Shown in pieces: positions 7,396 to 15,720 of a DNA stretch of 64,000 nucleotides. The stretch is from Nonomuraea glycinis. Lineage in GTDB: Bacteria; Actinomycetota; Actinomycetes; Streptosporangiales; Streptosporangiaceae. The stretch covers positions 310,001-374,000 of the forward strand of contig NZ_BMNK01000006.1 of the NCBI RefSeq assembly GCF_014646515.1, written 5' to 3'. Position numbers and translations under genes: made by a program. The first letter of the stretch is position 1, and each line of letters opens with the position of its first letter. Below the pieces are notes generated by a model. That model did not search any database. It was not told the DNA's origin and worked only from the letters and a program-made list of their open reading frames with translations.

Positions 7396-8871
7396 CTATG
7401 CGTCGATGGAGAACGCCGCGGTATAGCCGTGGCCTGAGCCAAGATCCTCGTACACGGTGGTGGGCGCGACGCGGTTCCACCGGTGGCCAAGCAGCAGGGC
7501 GAGGCCTCCAGGGCCGGCGAGGAAGAGGTGTACCCGCTCGGCTGGTGTGCTTTCGAGCTGTGCGCGGACCGCGTTGCGCAGCGATTGCGCGTATGCAACG
7601 GCTTGACCAGGGCCGGCCACCGACTGATCATTGGGGCCTTCAGCGGGTGTGAGGGCAAGTAGGGATCGGACGGGAAGGTTCGTAGCCTTCACGAAGGCGG
7701 TCACTGCTGGGACCGGGTCGTCGGTCATGCCGATGGCGACTGCCAGGTGGTTGCCTGCGTCGATCGGGACGAGTGAGCGCTGGAGATCCGGGACTGCGAT
7801 CCGCGGAGCATTGGAAGCCCAGGGCATGCCGAATCGGACATGGCTGACGTTTGTTCCGGTTACCTGTGCCAGTCGGGCACCCACCGTGAAGAAGGTGGCT
7901 TGTCGCATTGCGCCGCGGACGACAACATCCTTAAAGCCTTGGGAGCGGAGGCGCGCTACGGCGTCATCGATATCGTTGCTCATGGCAGCCCAGTCGGCGG
8001 GGTCACGCGGTTGGCGTCTGGTCGGCGGTGAATCTTCCTCATACAAGTCGACCCAGTCCAACGCCACCGTGGCGTCGCCGGGATTCGGGTCGCGGTCGAT
8101 GGCCTGTATGAGGAGCACCGCGCGTGGGTCGTCGGAGCGTAGTCGCATACGTTCGACCTCCATGGTGATGTCGTCGAGGGTGATTTCTCGGCGGCCTTCG
8201 AGAACCCAGTCAGTGACGATGCCGATGCCGCGATCAAGGGCGTCGGCGTCGCCGAGGAGTCCGTTTGCCAGCATGAGGCTCTGGGCTCGGTCTCGCTCGC
8301 TGCTGATCGACAGGCCGGGCTTGAAGTGGAGCGAGTCGAGCATGTCGAGGACTTCCCCGCGGGTACAGCTCAGGTGCTCTGCCCATTCGTTCAGACGTGC
8401 ATCAGCGGCCGAGCCTGGTGTCAGCAGGCGGGCAGCGGGATTGAGCAGGTCAGTTCGACCGTCCAACAGGCTGAGCAGGGGATCGCCTGGGTCGAGGACG
8501 CGGTTGGTGACCAACTCCATGACCGGCGGGTCTCCCGCTGTGGTGAGTTTCTTCCAACTGTGGAAGAGCTTCTGCAGCAGCGACTTGCTCTTCTTGGTGT
8601 CTTGTTTGGTGAGGTAGGAGTGGTCGATCATGTTGGTTGGATTGGTGGTCCATTTGACCTGGGCATAGTGGTGCCGTCCGCTCGCGGAACGAAGGACCAC
8701 GTCGTCTATGTTTCCGACGCCATTGACCTCGATTTCCAGTCGCTGAATGTCGTTCGTGGGGTGCATGACGCGCATGGCGGCGCTCCACCCGATCAGGTCC
8801 TGGTAACGGTCGCCGGAGCGGCGAACGCCGCTGCGAGAGTTGGGGCCGGTGGCGGGTCGCAGTACGGTCAT
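7396..8871 (-). CDS. PD-(D/E)XK nuclease-SAVED protein (Cap4-like), putative cyclic-oligonucleotide effector
   Basis: From the ATG at 8871 (after an AGGAGG site) it has 491 residues; an ATG at 8916 would add 15 and abut the last repeat of array 2. The N-terminal 75 residues carry a restriction-endonuclease-like core: GDRYQDLIGW, then Glu48, Asp56-Asp57 and Gln71-Val-Lys73 (HHYAQVKW), the E-D-QxK pattern of DUF4297/Mrr nucleases. The C-terminal third resembles a SAVED domain, ending with LFLAGPGGLALLLGHRWNRV and TTVYEDLG. In CBASS, Cap4 proteins of this architecture are DNA nucleases switched on by cyclic oligonucleotides. No CD-NTase is present here, but a GGDD Cas10 is encoded 11 kb away, so it may answer type III signalling. 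The domain calls are by motif; function is inferred. Confidence 0.72.
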   Translation of the reverse strand: MTVLRPATGPNSRSGVRRSGDRYQDLIGWSAAMRVMHPTNDIQRLEIEVNGVGNIDDVVLRSASGRHHYAQVKWTTNPTNMIDHSYLTKQDTKKSKSLLQKLFHSWKKLTTAGDPPVMELVTNRVLDPGDPLLSLLDGRTDLLNPAARLLTPGSAADARLNEWAEHLSCTRGEVLDMLDSLHFKPGLSISSERDRAQSLMLANGLLGDADALDRGIGIVTDWVLEGRREITLDDITMEVERMRLRSDDPRAVLLIQAIDRDPNPGDATVALDWVDLYEEDSPPTRRQPRDPADWAAMSNDIDDAVARLRSQGFKDVVVRGAMRQATFFTVGARLAQVTGTNVSHVRFGMPWASNAPRIAVPDLQRSLVPIDAGNHLAVAIGMTDDPVPAVTAFVKATNLPVRSLLALTPAEGPNDQSVAGPGQAVAYAQSLRNAVRAQLESTPAERVHLFLAGPGGLALLLGHRWNRVAPTTVYEDLGSGHGYTAAFSIDA

Positions 8872-8915
8872 TGGGCCTCCTGAGGCGAACTGGGTGACGC
8901 TGAGCGGCAGGTCCA

Positions 8916-9800
8916 TTTGAGACCCCTCATAGGAGCTACGAGGACGTGACGCTGGACATCACGGGCGGCATCGACATCCGGATGTTGGAACCCCTCGTAG
9001 GGGCGATGAGGACATGGCACAAAACTTGCCCAGCGCCGAAATCCGGACGCGTTGAGACCCCTCGTAGGGGCGATGAGGACGTGTACGACCAACCGCCATG
9101 GTCGTCCACGTGCACGTTGAGACCCCTCGCAGGGGCGATGAGGACCCTCTGATGGTCGCGAGCTTCCGCTCCGTCTCCACGTTGAGACCCCTCGTAGGGG
9201 CGATGAGGACCTCCTCGTCAAGTAGCGAAAGGACTGATCATGAGGTAGAGACCCCTCGTAGGGGCGATGAGGACCCGGTACGGCCGCCGCGCCGCGCGAG
9301 CCGGTCAGGTCGTTGAGACCCCTCGTAGGGGCGATGAGGACGATGTCCATGTGGGGCAGCGTCGAAACGGAGTCGTTGAGACCCCTCGTAGGGGCGATGA
9401 GGACGACCGGCTACAGCGCCCAGTCGTTCGGCCTGTCCGGGTTGAGACCCCTCGTAGGGGCGATGAGGACTCAGATTCCAGCGAATCGCCTTCATGAAGA
9501 TGGTGTTGAGACCCCTCGTAGGGGCGATGAGGACCTCCATCAGCTCCGCAGACTCGGCCTCGATCATGCGTTGAGACCCCTCGTAGGGGCGATGAGGACC
9601 GGATGTCCTTCTCGTGGCGGGCGCGGAAGGCGAGTGGTTGAGACCCCTCGTAGGGGCGATGAGGACCCTCGCCGTGCCCGCCGTTCTCCCTATCCACATC
9701 AAGTTGAGACCCCTCGTAGGGGCGATGAGGACGAGCGGGAAGGGCTGGTCGTGACGAAGCAGGTGCCTCGGTTGAGACCCCTCGTAGGGGCGATGAGGAC
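8916..9800 (-). CRISPR. CRISPR array 2 (14 repeats, 13 spacers)
   Basis: Repeats start at 8916 (decayed), 8984, 9051, 9116, 9181, 9245, 9312, 9375, 9441, 9505, 9570, 9637, 9703 and 9771. The repeat is as in array 1, with loop TAC-G on the minus strand, except 9116, which has the TGC form of arrays 3-5. Spacers are 33-38 nt. The leader is on the right, next to cas2, so the array runs in the same direction as the cas operon and into the SAVED nuclease gene, whose start is 45 bp beyond the last repeat. Confidence 0.98.
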
Positions 9801-9933
9801 CCCAAGGTAAAGCCACAGCTCAGGAGCCTCTTTAGCTTGGCTTATCGGGCATGTTTTGCAGTGAACCTCCGGTCGTGCAGGCGAGCCGGGAGGTCTGCTG
9901 CAAAAATCCTTGATCATCATATGGTCGTGGTCT
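9801..9933 (-). promoter_or_regulatory. Leader of array 2, between cas2 and the array
   Basis: On the minus strand: TGATCAAGGAT, then an inverted repeat at 9856-9903 (arms TTGCAGTGAACCTCCGG and CCGGGAGGTCTGCTGCAA), then 55 bases ending CTTTACCTTGGG at the first repeat. This is the leader beside the adaptation genes and so the most likely active acquisition site. Confidence 0.8.
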
Positions 9934-10197
9934 CTAGAGGATGTCGCTCGGAGCGGGCTGGCCGACCCCCCACTCCTGCCGCTCAGGTGTCGTCCCAGGG
10001 GGAAAGGTGAAGACCAGCACGCTGTCGTACCCAGCGTCGATCACCTCCTTCACCTGATGATGGAAACGTCGTAGCTGCGCCGGGCTGAGGCTGCCTTCGA
10101 AGACGCTGCGCTGCACGTGGTGCAGGTACTGTCGGCACAGCCTCAAGATCGCGGCGTTCCGTATGGCGAGGGTGTCGTAGACGACCACGACGTACAT
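9934..10197 (-). CDS. cas2: CRISPR-associated endonuclease Cas2
   Basis: 87 residues with the Cas2 start MYVVVVYDTL and ferredoxin-like pattern (FEGSLSPAQLRRFHHQV; DSVLVFTF). It is the scaffold for Cas1 during spacer integration. It is the last gene of the type I-B operon, 6 bp after cas1, and its stop codon is immediately followed by the leader of array 2. A copy of its last codons recurs at 6326-6350. Confidence 0.97.
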   Translation of the reverse strand: MYVVVVYDTLAIRNAAILRLCRQYLHHVQRSVFEGSLSPAQLRRFHHQVKEVIDAGYDSVLVFTFPPGTTPERQEWGVGQPAPSDIL

Positions 10198-10203
10198 GTC
10201 GCG

Positions 10204-11184
10204 TCACCACCAAATCTTGAACGGCTTGTACGGGACGCCTTCCAGGCAGCGGCGGGTGAGCTGCAGAGCCTCGAGGTAAAGAAGTTCGTCGTAGGCGACG
10301 TTGCGTCCCAGACCACGGTGATGGATCGTTACGGCCAGTTCGTCCCGTACCGTCTGGACGACCAAGCGGCGGCCGGTCTCGCTGAGCATGGCCTGGTTGA
10401 CGTCGAGGTCGAAGTGGGTGGGCTTGAGCTGCCCCCGGCTGGCGAGCCGTAGCAGGAGACGTTCGGCGAAGAGCGGTTTGAACACCTCCGACAGGTCGAG
10501 GACCAGCGAGTGCCGTTGGCGTTCCATGGTGCTGTGAAGGAAGGCCACGCCCGTATGCAGGGGCGTCAGGCGGACCGCGGACAGCAGCCGGGCGTAGACG
10601 ATGCCATTGACGTAACTGATGAAGGCGTTTCCGGCATTGCGCGGCGGCCGCCTGCTCCGGCCCTCCAGTTTCAGCCAGTCGGGCAGACGGGTGTCCATGA
10701 CGGCCCAGGCCGAGCGGCGGAAGGTCCCTTCGACGCCCATGAGTTCTTCTCGGGTGGCCGCCGCGGCGACGGAGGATTCGAGGCGTTCCATGGGGCGGGC
10801 GAGGAGCTTGCGGTCGATCACGCGACGGATGTTCGCCGCCGCGCTGGTCACGATGGCACGGGCGATGTCCAGAGAGGCCGCGTCGTCCCCGGCCAGGCGG
10901 GCTTGGGCGAGGACGGTCTGACCGGAGGCGCTGGTGTCGGCCGTCAGGAGTGAGCCGGCGTAGTCGCCGTAATGGCTCAGGAAATGGACGTTGATGTGAT
11001 GGCGGTTGAGCAGGCTGATCACGGCGGTGTTGAGGTCGACGGACTCGCACGCCACGATGTCGCGTACGTCGGTGATCGGGATGTGTAGGGGCTCGCCTCC
11101 GATCCGTTCGATACGCAGGGACTGGTCCTTGCGCTGGATCCGGCAGGGTGTAGTGAGCCAGTAGGTGCGGGAGGCAGTAGGCAT
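10204..11184 (-). CDS. cas1: CRISPR-associated integrase Cas1
   Basis: 326 residues. The N-terminal beta domain (RIERIGGEPLHIPITDVRDIV) and the helical C-terminal domain carry the metal-binding triad, probably Glu152 (GVEGTFRRSAW), His217 (GVAFLHSTM) and Asp230 (SLVLDLSEVFKP). It integrates new spacers at the leader end with Cas2, and Cas4 helps prespacer processing. It begins directly at the cas4 stop codon. Only one cas1 exists in the window, so all five arrays probably depend on it. Confidence 0.97.
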   Translation of the reverse strand: MPTASRTYWLTTPCRIQRKDQSLRIERIGGEPLHIPITDVRDIVACESVDLNTAVISLLNRHHINVHFLSHYGDYAGSLLTADTSASGQTVLAQARLAGDDAASLDIARAIVTSAAANIRRVIDRKLLARPMERLESSVAAAATREELMGVEGTFRRSAWAVMDTRLPDWLKLEGRSRRPPRNAGNAFISYVNGIVYARLLSAVRLTPLHTGVAFLHSTMERQRHSLVLDLSEVFKPLFAERLLLRLASRGQLKPTHFDLDVNQAMLSETGRRLVVQTVRDELAVTIHHRGLGRNVAYDELLYLEALQLTRRCLEGVPYKPFKIWW

Positions 11185-11682
11185 CTACTCGTTCCAGCAG
11201 TAGTCGGTGTAGGAACAGCCACGGCAGGCCGAACGTGACAACCGCGGTGGTGATTCGGGCTCTGAGACGACCGCGAGCACCTCGCGGATGTCGGCGGCGG
11301 CCTGTTCGGCGGCTTCGGAGGTGTACGGAAGGCGCTTGGTGCGGCGGGTCTTGGGATAGTGGAGGATCCCGCCCTGTGCGGCCACTCCGACGTCATGGAG
11401 TCGGAGACAGTAGTGCATGGCCTGAGCTTCGTCGGCTCGGCGGGGTTTGGCGGAGGACTTGATCTCGTGCACCCAGGCGGCGCCGTCCAGGTGGTCGAGT
11501 TTCGCGGCGCCCAGGTCGATGGGTGAGCTCCGGCTGTAGGACGTTTCGTGGACCGCTTCGCCGAGTTGGACGGTGCTGCTGAGCTGTTCGGGCCGGAACC
11601 CTCGGACGTACAGCCACAACTGGCGCCGGCAGTGGTAGAGGTACTTGATATGAACCCCGCCCACATCATCTGCCGTGATCAC
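11185..11682 (-). CDS. cas4: CRISPR-associated exonuclease Cas4
   Basis: 165 residues, with one N-terminal cysteine (Cys18, YHCRRQLWLY) and a C-terminal cluster Cys153-Cys156-Cys162 (CRGCSYTDYCW) that would bind an Fe-S cluster, plus the RecB-like nuclease core (DGAAWVHEIKSS). It trims prespacers and sets PAM orientation. The ATG overlaps the cas3 stop (11679-11682). Confidence 0.95.
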   Translation of the reverse strand: MITADDVGGVHIKYLYHCRRQLWLYVRGFRPEQLSSTVQLGEAVHETSYSRSSPIDLGAAKLDHLDGAAWVHEIKSSAKPRRADEAQAMHYCLRLHDVGVAAQGGILHYPKTRRTKRLPYTSEAAEQAAADIREVLAVVSEPESPPRLSRSACRGCSYTDYCWNE

Positions 11683-14015
11683 AGGACCTCCCCTGCTTCA
11701 TAGGCTTGTACGGCCGGTCCCCGGATCTGGCCCAGGCCCAGCCGGGGGTCGTAGTCGGCGTTCAGGAGGCGTACGCCGAGTTTCTTTTCCCAGGTGGTGA
11801 GGGGCGCAGCCCAATAGGGCATCGGGATGAGATACCGCTCGGCGAGCAGACGTCCCGCCTTCTGGTCCCCGTCAGCGCTGTGCAGGTCCGCTTCGTACGC
11901 ATCACGATCTTCCGCCAGAACGGCTTCTGTCCCGTCGAACAACTCGTCGAAGCGTTCGGCGAGGTCGTCCCTGCTGATGAACGGGTGGGCGAATCCCAGG
12001 AAGGCGTCGGTGAACTCCTGACGGTGGCGCTCGACTTCGTCATGCCATTCCTGGCCCCACGCCGTGCCGTACACCTCGTCCAGCCAGAGCCGAGCCTGGG
12101 CTTCGTCGACCGGTTCGCCGTCGTACGCGCTGAGGATGTTCCATCCGCTCTCCACCGGTGTTCGCGGGTAGACGCCGTCGGCGAAATCCGGGCCTTGGGC
12201 GCGACGAGGTGCGAACGTGGCCGGGTGAACGATGACGTCGGCCGGCGGCCGGGCCGCTATGCGGTTGACCCGGCCGAAGCGCTGCAGCAGGGCCTCCAGG
12301 GGCGCTGCCGAGGTGAACAGGCAGTCGAAGTCGACGTCCAGGCTCACCTCGACGACCTGGGTGGCGACCACCAACCCTGGATGACGGCCACAGCCGACGC
12401 CGAAACGTTTCCCGATGGCGGTCTCCAGGGCGGAGCGGTCCATGCGCCGGAACCGTGAATGCAGCAGGTAGGCCGCGTCTTCGTCCACAGCGGGTGAGAG
12501 CTCGGCGAACAGGTGCTGGGCATCGGCCACGTTGTTGGCCACCACCAGCACCGCCTCATGCTCCGCCAGTCGCTGCCGTATCTCCTCGACCGATTTCGGG
12601 TCGGTGAGGTGCCTGTCGCGCAAGCCGAGCCGGTGGCGTAGCGGCGTATCCGTCGTGTCGGCTTCGACCACCTGAATCGCCGCCTCCAGCGCGGTGCGGA
12701 ACAGGTCGGCGAGGGCATCGGGCAAGGTCGCTGAAAGTACGGCGATACGTCCGCCGAGCTTCTCCCACAGGCCCGCCATGGCCAGGATGTAGCCGAGCCG
12801 CCGAGGATCGTAGGCGTGCAGTTCGTCCAGGACGAACACCGAGTTCGCGCTGTCGATCAGCGTGGAGGAGTGCGCCGGCCCAGCCAGTACACCGCGCAGG
12901 ATCTGGTACGGCGTGCCGACGCGTACGGTCTCCCGGAACAGCCGGGTCGCCGCCGCCCGGGAGACGGCCTTGCGGGCGGCGGCGATCTCGTCGTCCGGGC
13001 AGATGGCGCCGGCCAGGTGGAAGGAGGCGGCGCGGGAATGCATCACGCCGACCAGGTCGTCGTTTCCCAGCAGCCGCCCGAGCCGGACTGCCATGGCGTT
13101 GATCGAGGCGAGGTAGGGCAAGGTGAGGAAGACCCGGGGGATGCCGCCTGTCTCGGTGGAGATCTGGCCTACCTGCGCGGCAGCCCAGAGCAGCCCGGCC
13201 TCCGTTTTGCCTGAGCCTGTGGGGGCGCGGAGCAGCAGGTGGCCGTCGGTGGCCGCGGCGTCGGATTGGTGAGGGCGGAGTTGATGGCCCTTGTCCGCCA
13301 GCACGCGTTCCAGCTGAGGGCGGAATGCGGCATCCAGTGGTTGACGCATGTGCATGACGCCGTGGGCGGAGGAGACGTGGTCGGCCAGCGTGACAGCCCC
13401 TTGCAGGAGAACCGCGGCCAGCCCTCGTTTGTGCGAGGCCGGCTGTTCCCACCACTGCCACAGGGAGTCGAAAAGCTGCCGGGCCTCCCCGATGACGTCG
13501 AATTCATGCTGGGGGTCCGGGGTTGTCGGTAGCTGTGCCCCTTGTGCCGTGCCGTGCAACCAAATGGACAACTCCACGGCGGCGTTCTGCGGAATCGGCT
13601 GAAGACGGTCACGCCATTCGGTGTCGGAGGCGTTTCCATAGGCCAAGAGGAGTGGCCCACGGCCGCCCTCCAGCGAGCGGTGGTGGGTGGCGACACCTGT
13701 CGCCGTCCACAGCAGCAGGTGATCATCCTTGATCAACGCCGGGAGAAATCCCAGGGAGACGACCTCGTGCCGCTCTCCCCAAGCCTTGATCTGGCCTTTC
13801 AGCATCGCCTGAAAGCCATCCGGGATCTTGCCGGCGTCATGGCACAGCCCGGCCAGGCACGCCGCCGCCCAGAACAGCCCATCGGTCGCCTCATCCAGAG
13901 CGGAGACGGTACCGACGCGCCAGCGCAGGGCGATGGCGCCGTCCAGAGTCGCAGCCAGATGCGCGGTGAGCTGTTCACGTGGCCGGCTCTTGGCGAGGAG
14001 ACCTTGCAGGTTCAT
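11679..14015 (-). CDS. cas3: CRISPR-associated nuclease/helicase Cas3 (HD-DExH)
   Basis: 778 residues from the ATG at 14015, which overlaps the cas5 stop (ATGA). The N-terminal HD domain has His59-Asp60 (CHDAGK) and a later HH pair (THHRSLEG). The superfamily 2 helicase has GSGKT (267-271), DELH (397-400), SATLPD and VVATQVVEVSLDVDFD, then LLQRFGRVNR. It degrades DNA bound by the type I-B Cascade. A longer open frame upstream (to 14360) overlaps cas5 and is not used. All catalytic motifs look intact, so the interference arm should work. Confidence 0.97.
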   Translation of the reverse strand: MNLQGLLAKSRPREQLTAHLAATLDGAIALRWRVGTVSALDEATDGLFWAAACLAGLCHDAGKIPDGFQAMLKGQIKAWGERHEVVSLGFLPALIKDDHLLLWTATGVATHHRSLEGGRGPLLLAYGNASDTEWRDRLQPIPQNAAVELSIWLHGTAQGAQLPTTPDPQHEFDVIGEARQLFDSLWQWWEQPASHKRGLAAVLLQGAVTLADHVSSAHGVMHMRQPLDAAFRPQLERVLADKGHQLRPHQSDAAATDGHLLLRAPTGSGKTEAGLLWAAAQVGQISTETGGIPRVFLTLPYLASINAMAVRLGRLLGNDDLVGVMHSRAASFHLAGAICPDDEIAAARKAVSRAAATRLFRETVRVGTPYQILRGVLAGPAHSSTLIDSANSVFVLDELHAYDPRRLGYILAMAGLWEKLGGRIAVLSATLPDALADLFRTALEAAIQVVEADTTDTPLRHRLGLRDRHLTDPKSVEEIRQRLAEHEAVLVVANNVADAQHLFAELSPAVDEDAAYLLHSRFRRMDRSALETAIGKRFGVGCGRHPGLVVATQVVEVSLDVDFDCLFTSAAPLEALLQRFGRVNRIAARPPADVIVHPATFAPRRAQGPDFADGVYPRTPVESGWNILSAYDGEPVDEAQARLWLDEVYGTAWGQEWHDEVERHRQEFTDAFLGFAHPFISRDDLAERFDELFDGTEAVLAEDRDAYEADLHSADGDQKAGRLLAERYLIPMPYWAAPLTTWEKKLGVRLLNADYDPRLGLGQIRGPAVQAYEAGEVL

Positions 14016-14689
14016 GACGACGTACTCACGGCGGTGAACTGGCAGGGATGGACCGGCGGCACGAGCGCGACCGCCTGCCCCTCCTCGTCGACCCAATCGC
14101 AGGCCACCAGGATGCTTCCGCGGCCGGTGGCGTCGAAGTGATAGCTGTCCCATCGGGTGCGCCCCCGATCCACGGAGATGGCGGTGGGCAGCCGCAGCAG
14201 AGTGCCGACCGGCCGCGGCTCTGAGCCTTCGGGCAGTACGGCGTGACCCTGCAGTCCCGACCCCACGTGCAGGATCACACGCTGCGTGGTGACCGCGACC
14301 AGGTCCTGGCTCCGGCCGAGCCGCAGCGGCCATACCGGCCTGCGCAGCCGGCGCTCCCACATTTCAAGGTCGGTGTTCAGCCACAGGGTGAGCGTGGCGT
14401 CAGCGAGGAAGCCACGTTCTCGCGGCGTCGGATCGGCCTTCTTCCCCGTGGCGTCCAGCGGATGGTAGGTCTCTAGATCGGCTCCCGTCCCACGAGCGTG
14501 GAACGCCATCCCGAAGCACAGTGCCGGGTCGACCGCGTCCCATCCGCCGGCTGCGGCGGCCAGCATGCCGCCGACCGTAGCGGGCGGCGGACACGGCAGC
14601 GTCAGCTGGACTCCGGCGTACAGCGGGTTGCGGAAAGAGACGATCGGCGCCGTCACTGTCACCCGCAACGCCTCAACTGGCGTCGTCAT
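14012..14689 (-). CDS. cas5: Type I-B Cascade subunit Cas5
   Basis: 225 residues with the Cas5 start (RVTVTAPIVSFRNPLYAGVQLTLPCPPPATV split by the fold's first strands and a G-rich PPATVGGML segment) and the conserved PLRLGRSQDLV block. It caps the crRNA 5' handle in Cascade. The gene overlaps cas7 upstream (14686-14689) and cas3 downstream by 4 bp each. The last residues (STSS) vary from the family but no truncation is visible. Confidence 0.92.
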   Translation of the reverse strand: MTTPVEALRVTVTAPIVSFRNPLYAGVQLTLPCPPPATVGGMLAAAAGGWDAVDPALCFGMAFHARGTGADLETYHPLDATGKKADPTPRERGFLADATLTLWLNTDLEMWERRLRRPVWPLRLGRSQDLVAVTTQRVILHVGSGLQGHAVLPEGSEPRPVGTLLRLPTAISVDRGRTRWDSYHFDATGRGSILVACDWVDEEGQAVALVPPVHPCQFTAVSTSS

Positions 14690-15720
14690 CCCTTCGGGTC
14701 CTCGAACCAGGAATCCCGCTCGCCGCGCTCGATCTGCTGGGCCAGCGCGTTCAGCAGCGACCTCGGATGATCGAGGATGAGGGTGCCCGCGGTGATCAGC
14801 TCGGCGAGTTCGGACCGTACGTGATCCTGCTGCGCGCCGAGAAACCCGGGCGCCCAGCCGAGCAGGACCGGGCCGTCCAGCTCATCGGCCCACGCCTCTA
14901 TCTCAGCCCGCAGCACCGCCGCGTCGAACTGGGTACACTCCATCCGCACCCCGAGCACCCTCGTGAACGGATTGATGCCACCCTTGACCGGCGCCAGCAG
15001 GACCATGGCCGGAGTCCGATCACCGTAGTGCAGCGACTGCTTGGCCCCGCCGCGTACGGCGGACAGGGTCCGTAGCAGCAGGGCGGCCCGGCGGCGCCGC
15101 TCCACGATCCCCAGCCGCAATGCGGACGCCCCCCTGAAGCTGACGTCCTCCGCGCCGTTCTCCTTGGCCTCCTTGGCGGCCGGCTCGGGAAGCGCCACCT
15201 TCAGCCCGCCGCCGTCGGTCTCGAACACGCCGACCCTGGGCAGGTCCAGCAGGACGTCGCCGGCCAGCTCAGCGCTGTAGAACTCATGCCCGTGCAGCAC
15301 CGGATTCTCGCCCGCAGCGAAACCACGGCTCATCGTGCCGAAGTCCCGATCCGGGCGGCGCGGCGCGACCGAGACGAACGTCCCCGTGGCGAGGACGGTG
15401 TCACGCTGGCAGGTCTTGGCCTTGTCACCCTTCACCGCGACCATGTAGCCGAAGATGTCGTCGTCCAGGTAGAGGTCGGGCCGGCCGCTGGTGTACGCCT
15501 GCTGCTTCTGACCACTGCCGGAACGGATCACCGGCGACACCGGCTCGTTCGCGGGCATCGAGTCCCTGACCCAACGCCGGAACGCCTGCGCCGAGACGTA
15601 CGGATGGACGTCTCGGCCGACCCGTAGCTGCTTCACCCGGGCGACGTTGTCCTCGCCCAGCCCGTTGTTCGGCGCCCCGGCGGTCACGTCCAGGACGATT
15701 TTCCCCACCAAGTAGCTCAT
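14686..15720 (-). CDS. cas7: Type I-B Cascade backbone Cas7 (Cst2/DevR family)
   Basis: 344 residues. The start MSYLVGKIVLDVTAGAPNNG and the middle (SAQAFRRWVRDSM; RRPDRDFGTMSRG; LHYGDRTPAMVLLAPVKGGINPF) match the Cst2/DevR Cas7 group. It polymerises along the spacer part of the crRNA. Its ATG lies directly at the cas8 stop without a gap. Confidence 0.93.
   Translation of the reverse strand: MSYLVGKIVLDVTAGAPNNGLGEDNVARVKQLRVGRDVHPYVSAQAFRRWVRDSMPANEPVSPVIRSGSGQKQQAYTSGRPDLYLDDDIFGYMVAVKGDKAKTCQRDTVLATGTFVSVAPRRPDRDFGTMSRGFAAGENPVLHGHEFYSAELAGDVLLDLPRVGVFETDGGGLKVALPEPAAKEAKENGAEDVSFRGASALRLGIVERRRRAALLLRTLSAVRGGAKQSLHYGDRTPAMVLLAPVKGGINPFTRVLGVRMECTQFDAAVLRAEIEAWADELDGPVLLGWAPGFLGAQQDHVRSELAELITAGTLILDHPRSLLNALAQQIERGERDSWFEDPKG

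Noticed and set aside
7396..8871. A CBASS operon around the SAVED nuclease
   Set aside because: No CD-NTase, Cap2 or Cap3-like gene is near; neighbours are CRISPR arrays and cas genes.
8868..9816. Open frames with repeated PHRPYEGSQ or SSPLRGVST units in the arrays
   Set aside because: They are translations of CRISPR repeats, not proteins; the same holds for 18100-18868, 31850-33181 and 35928-36835.
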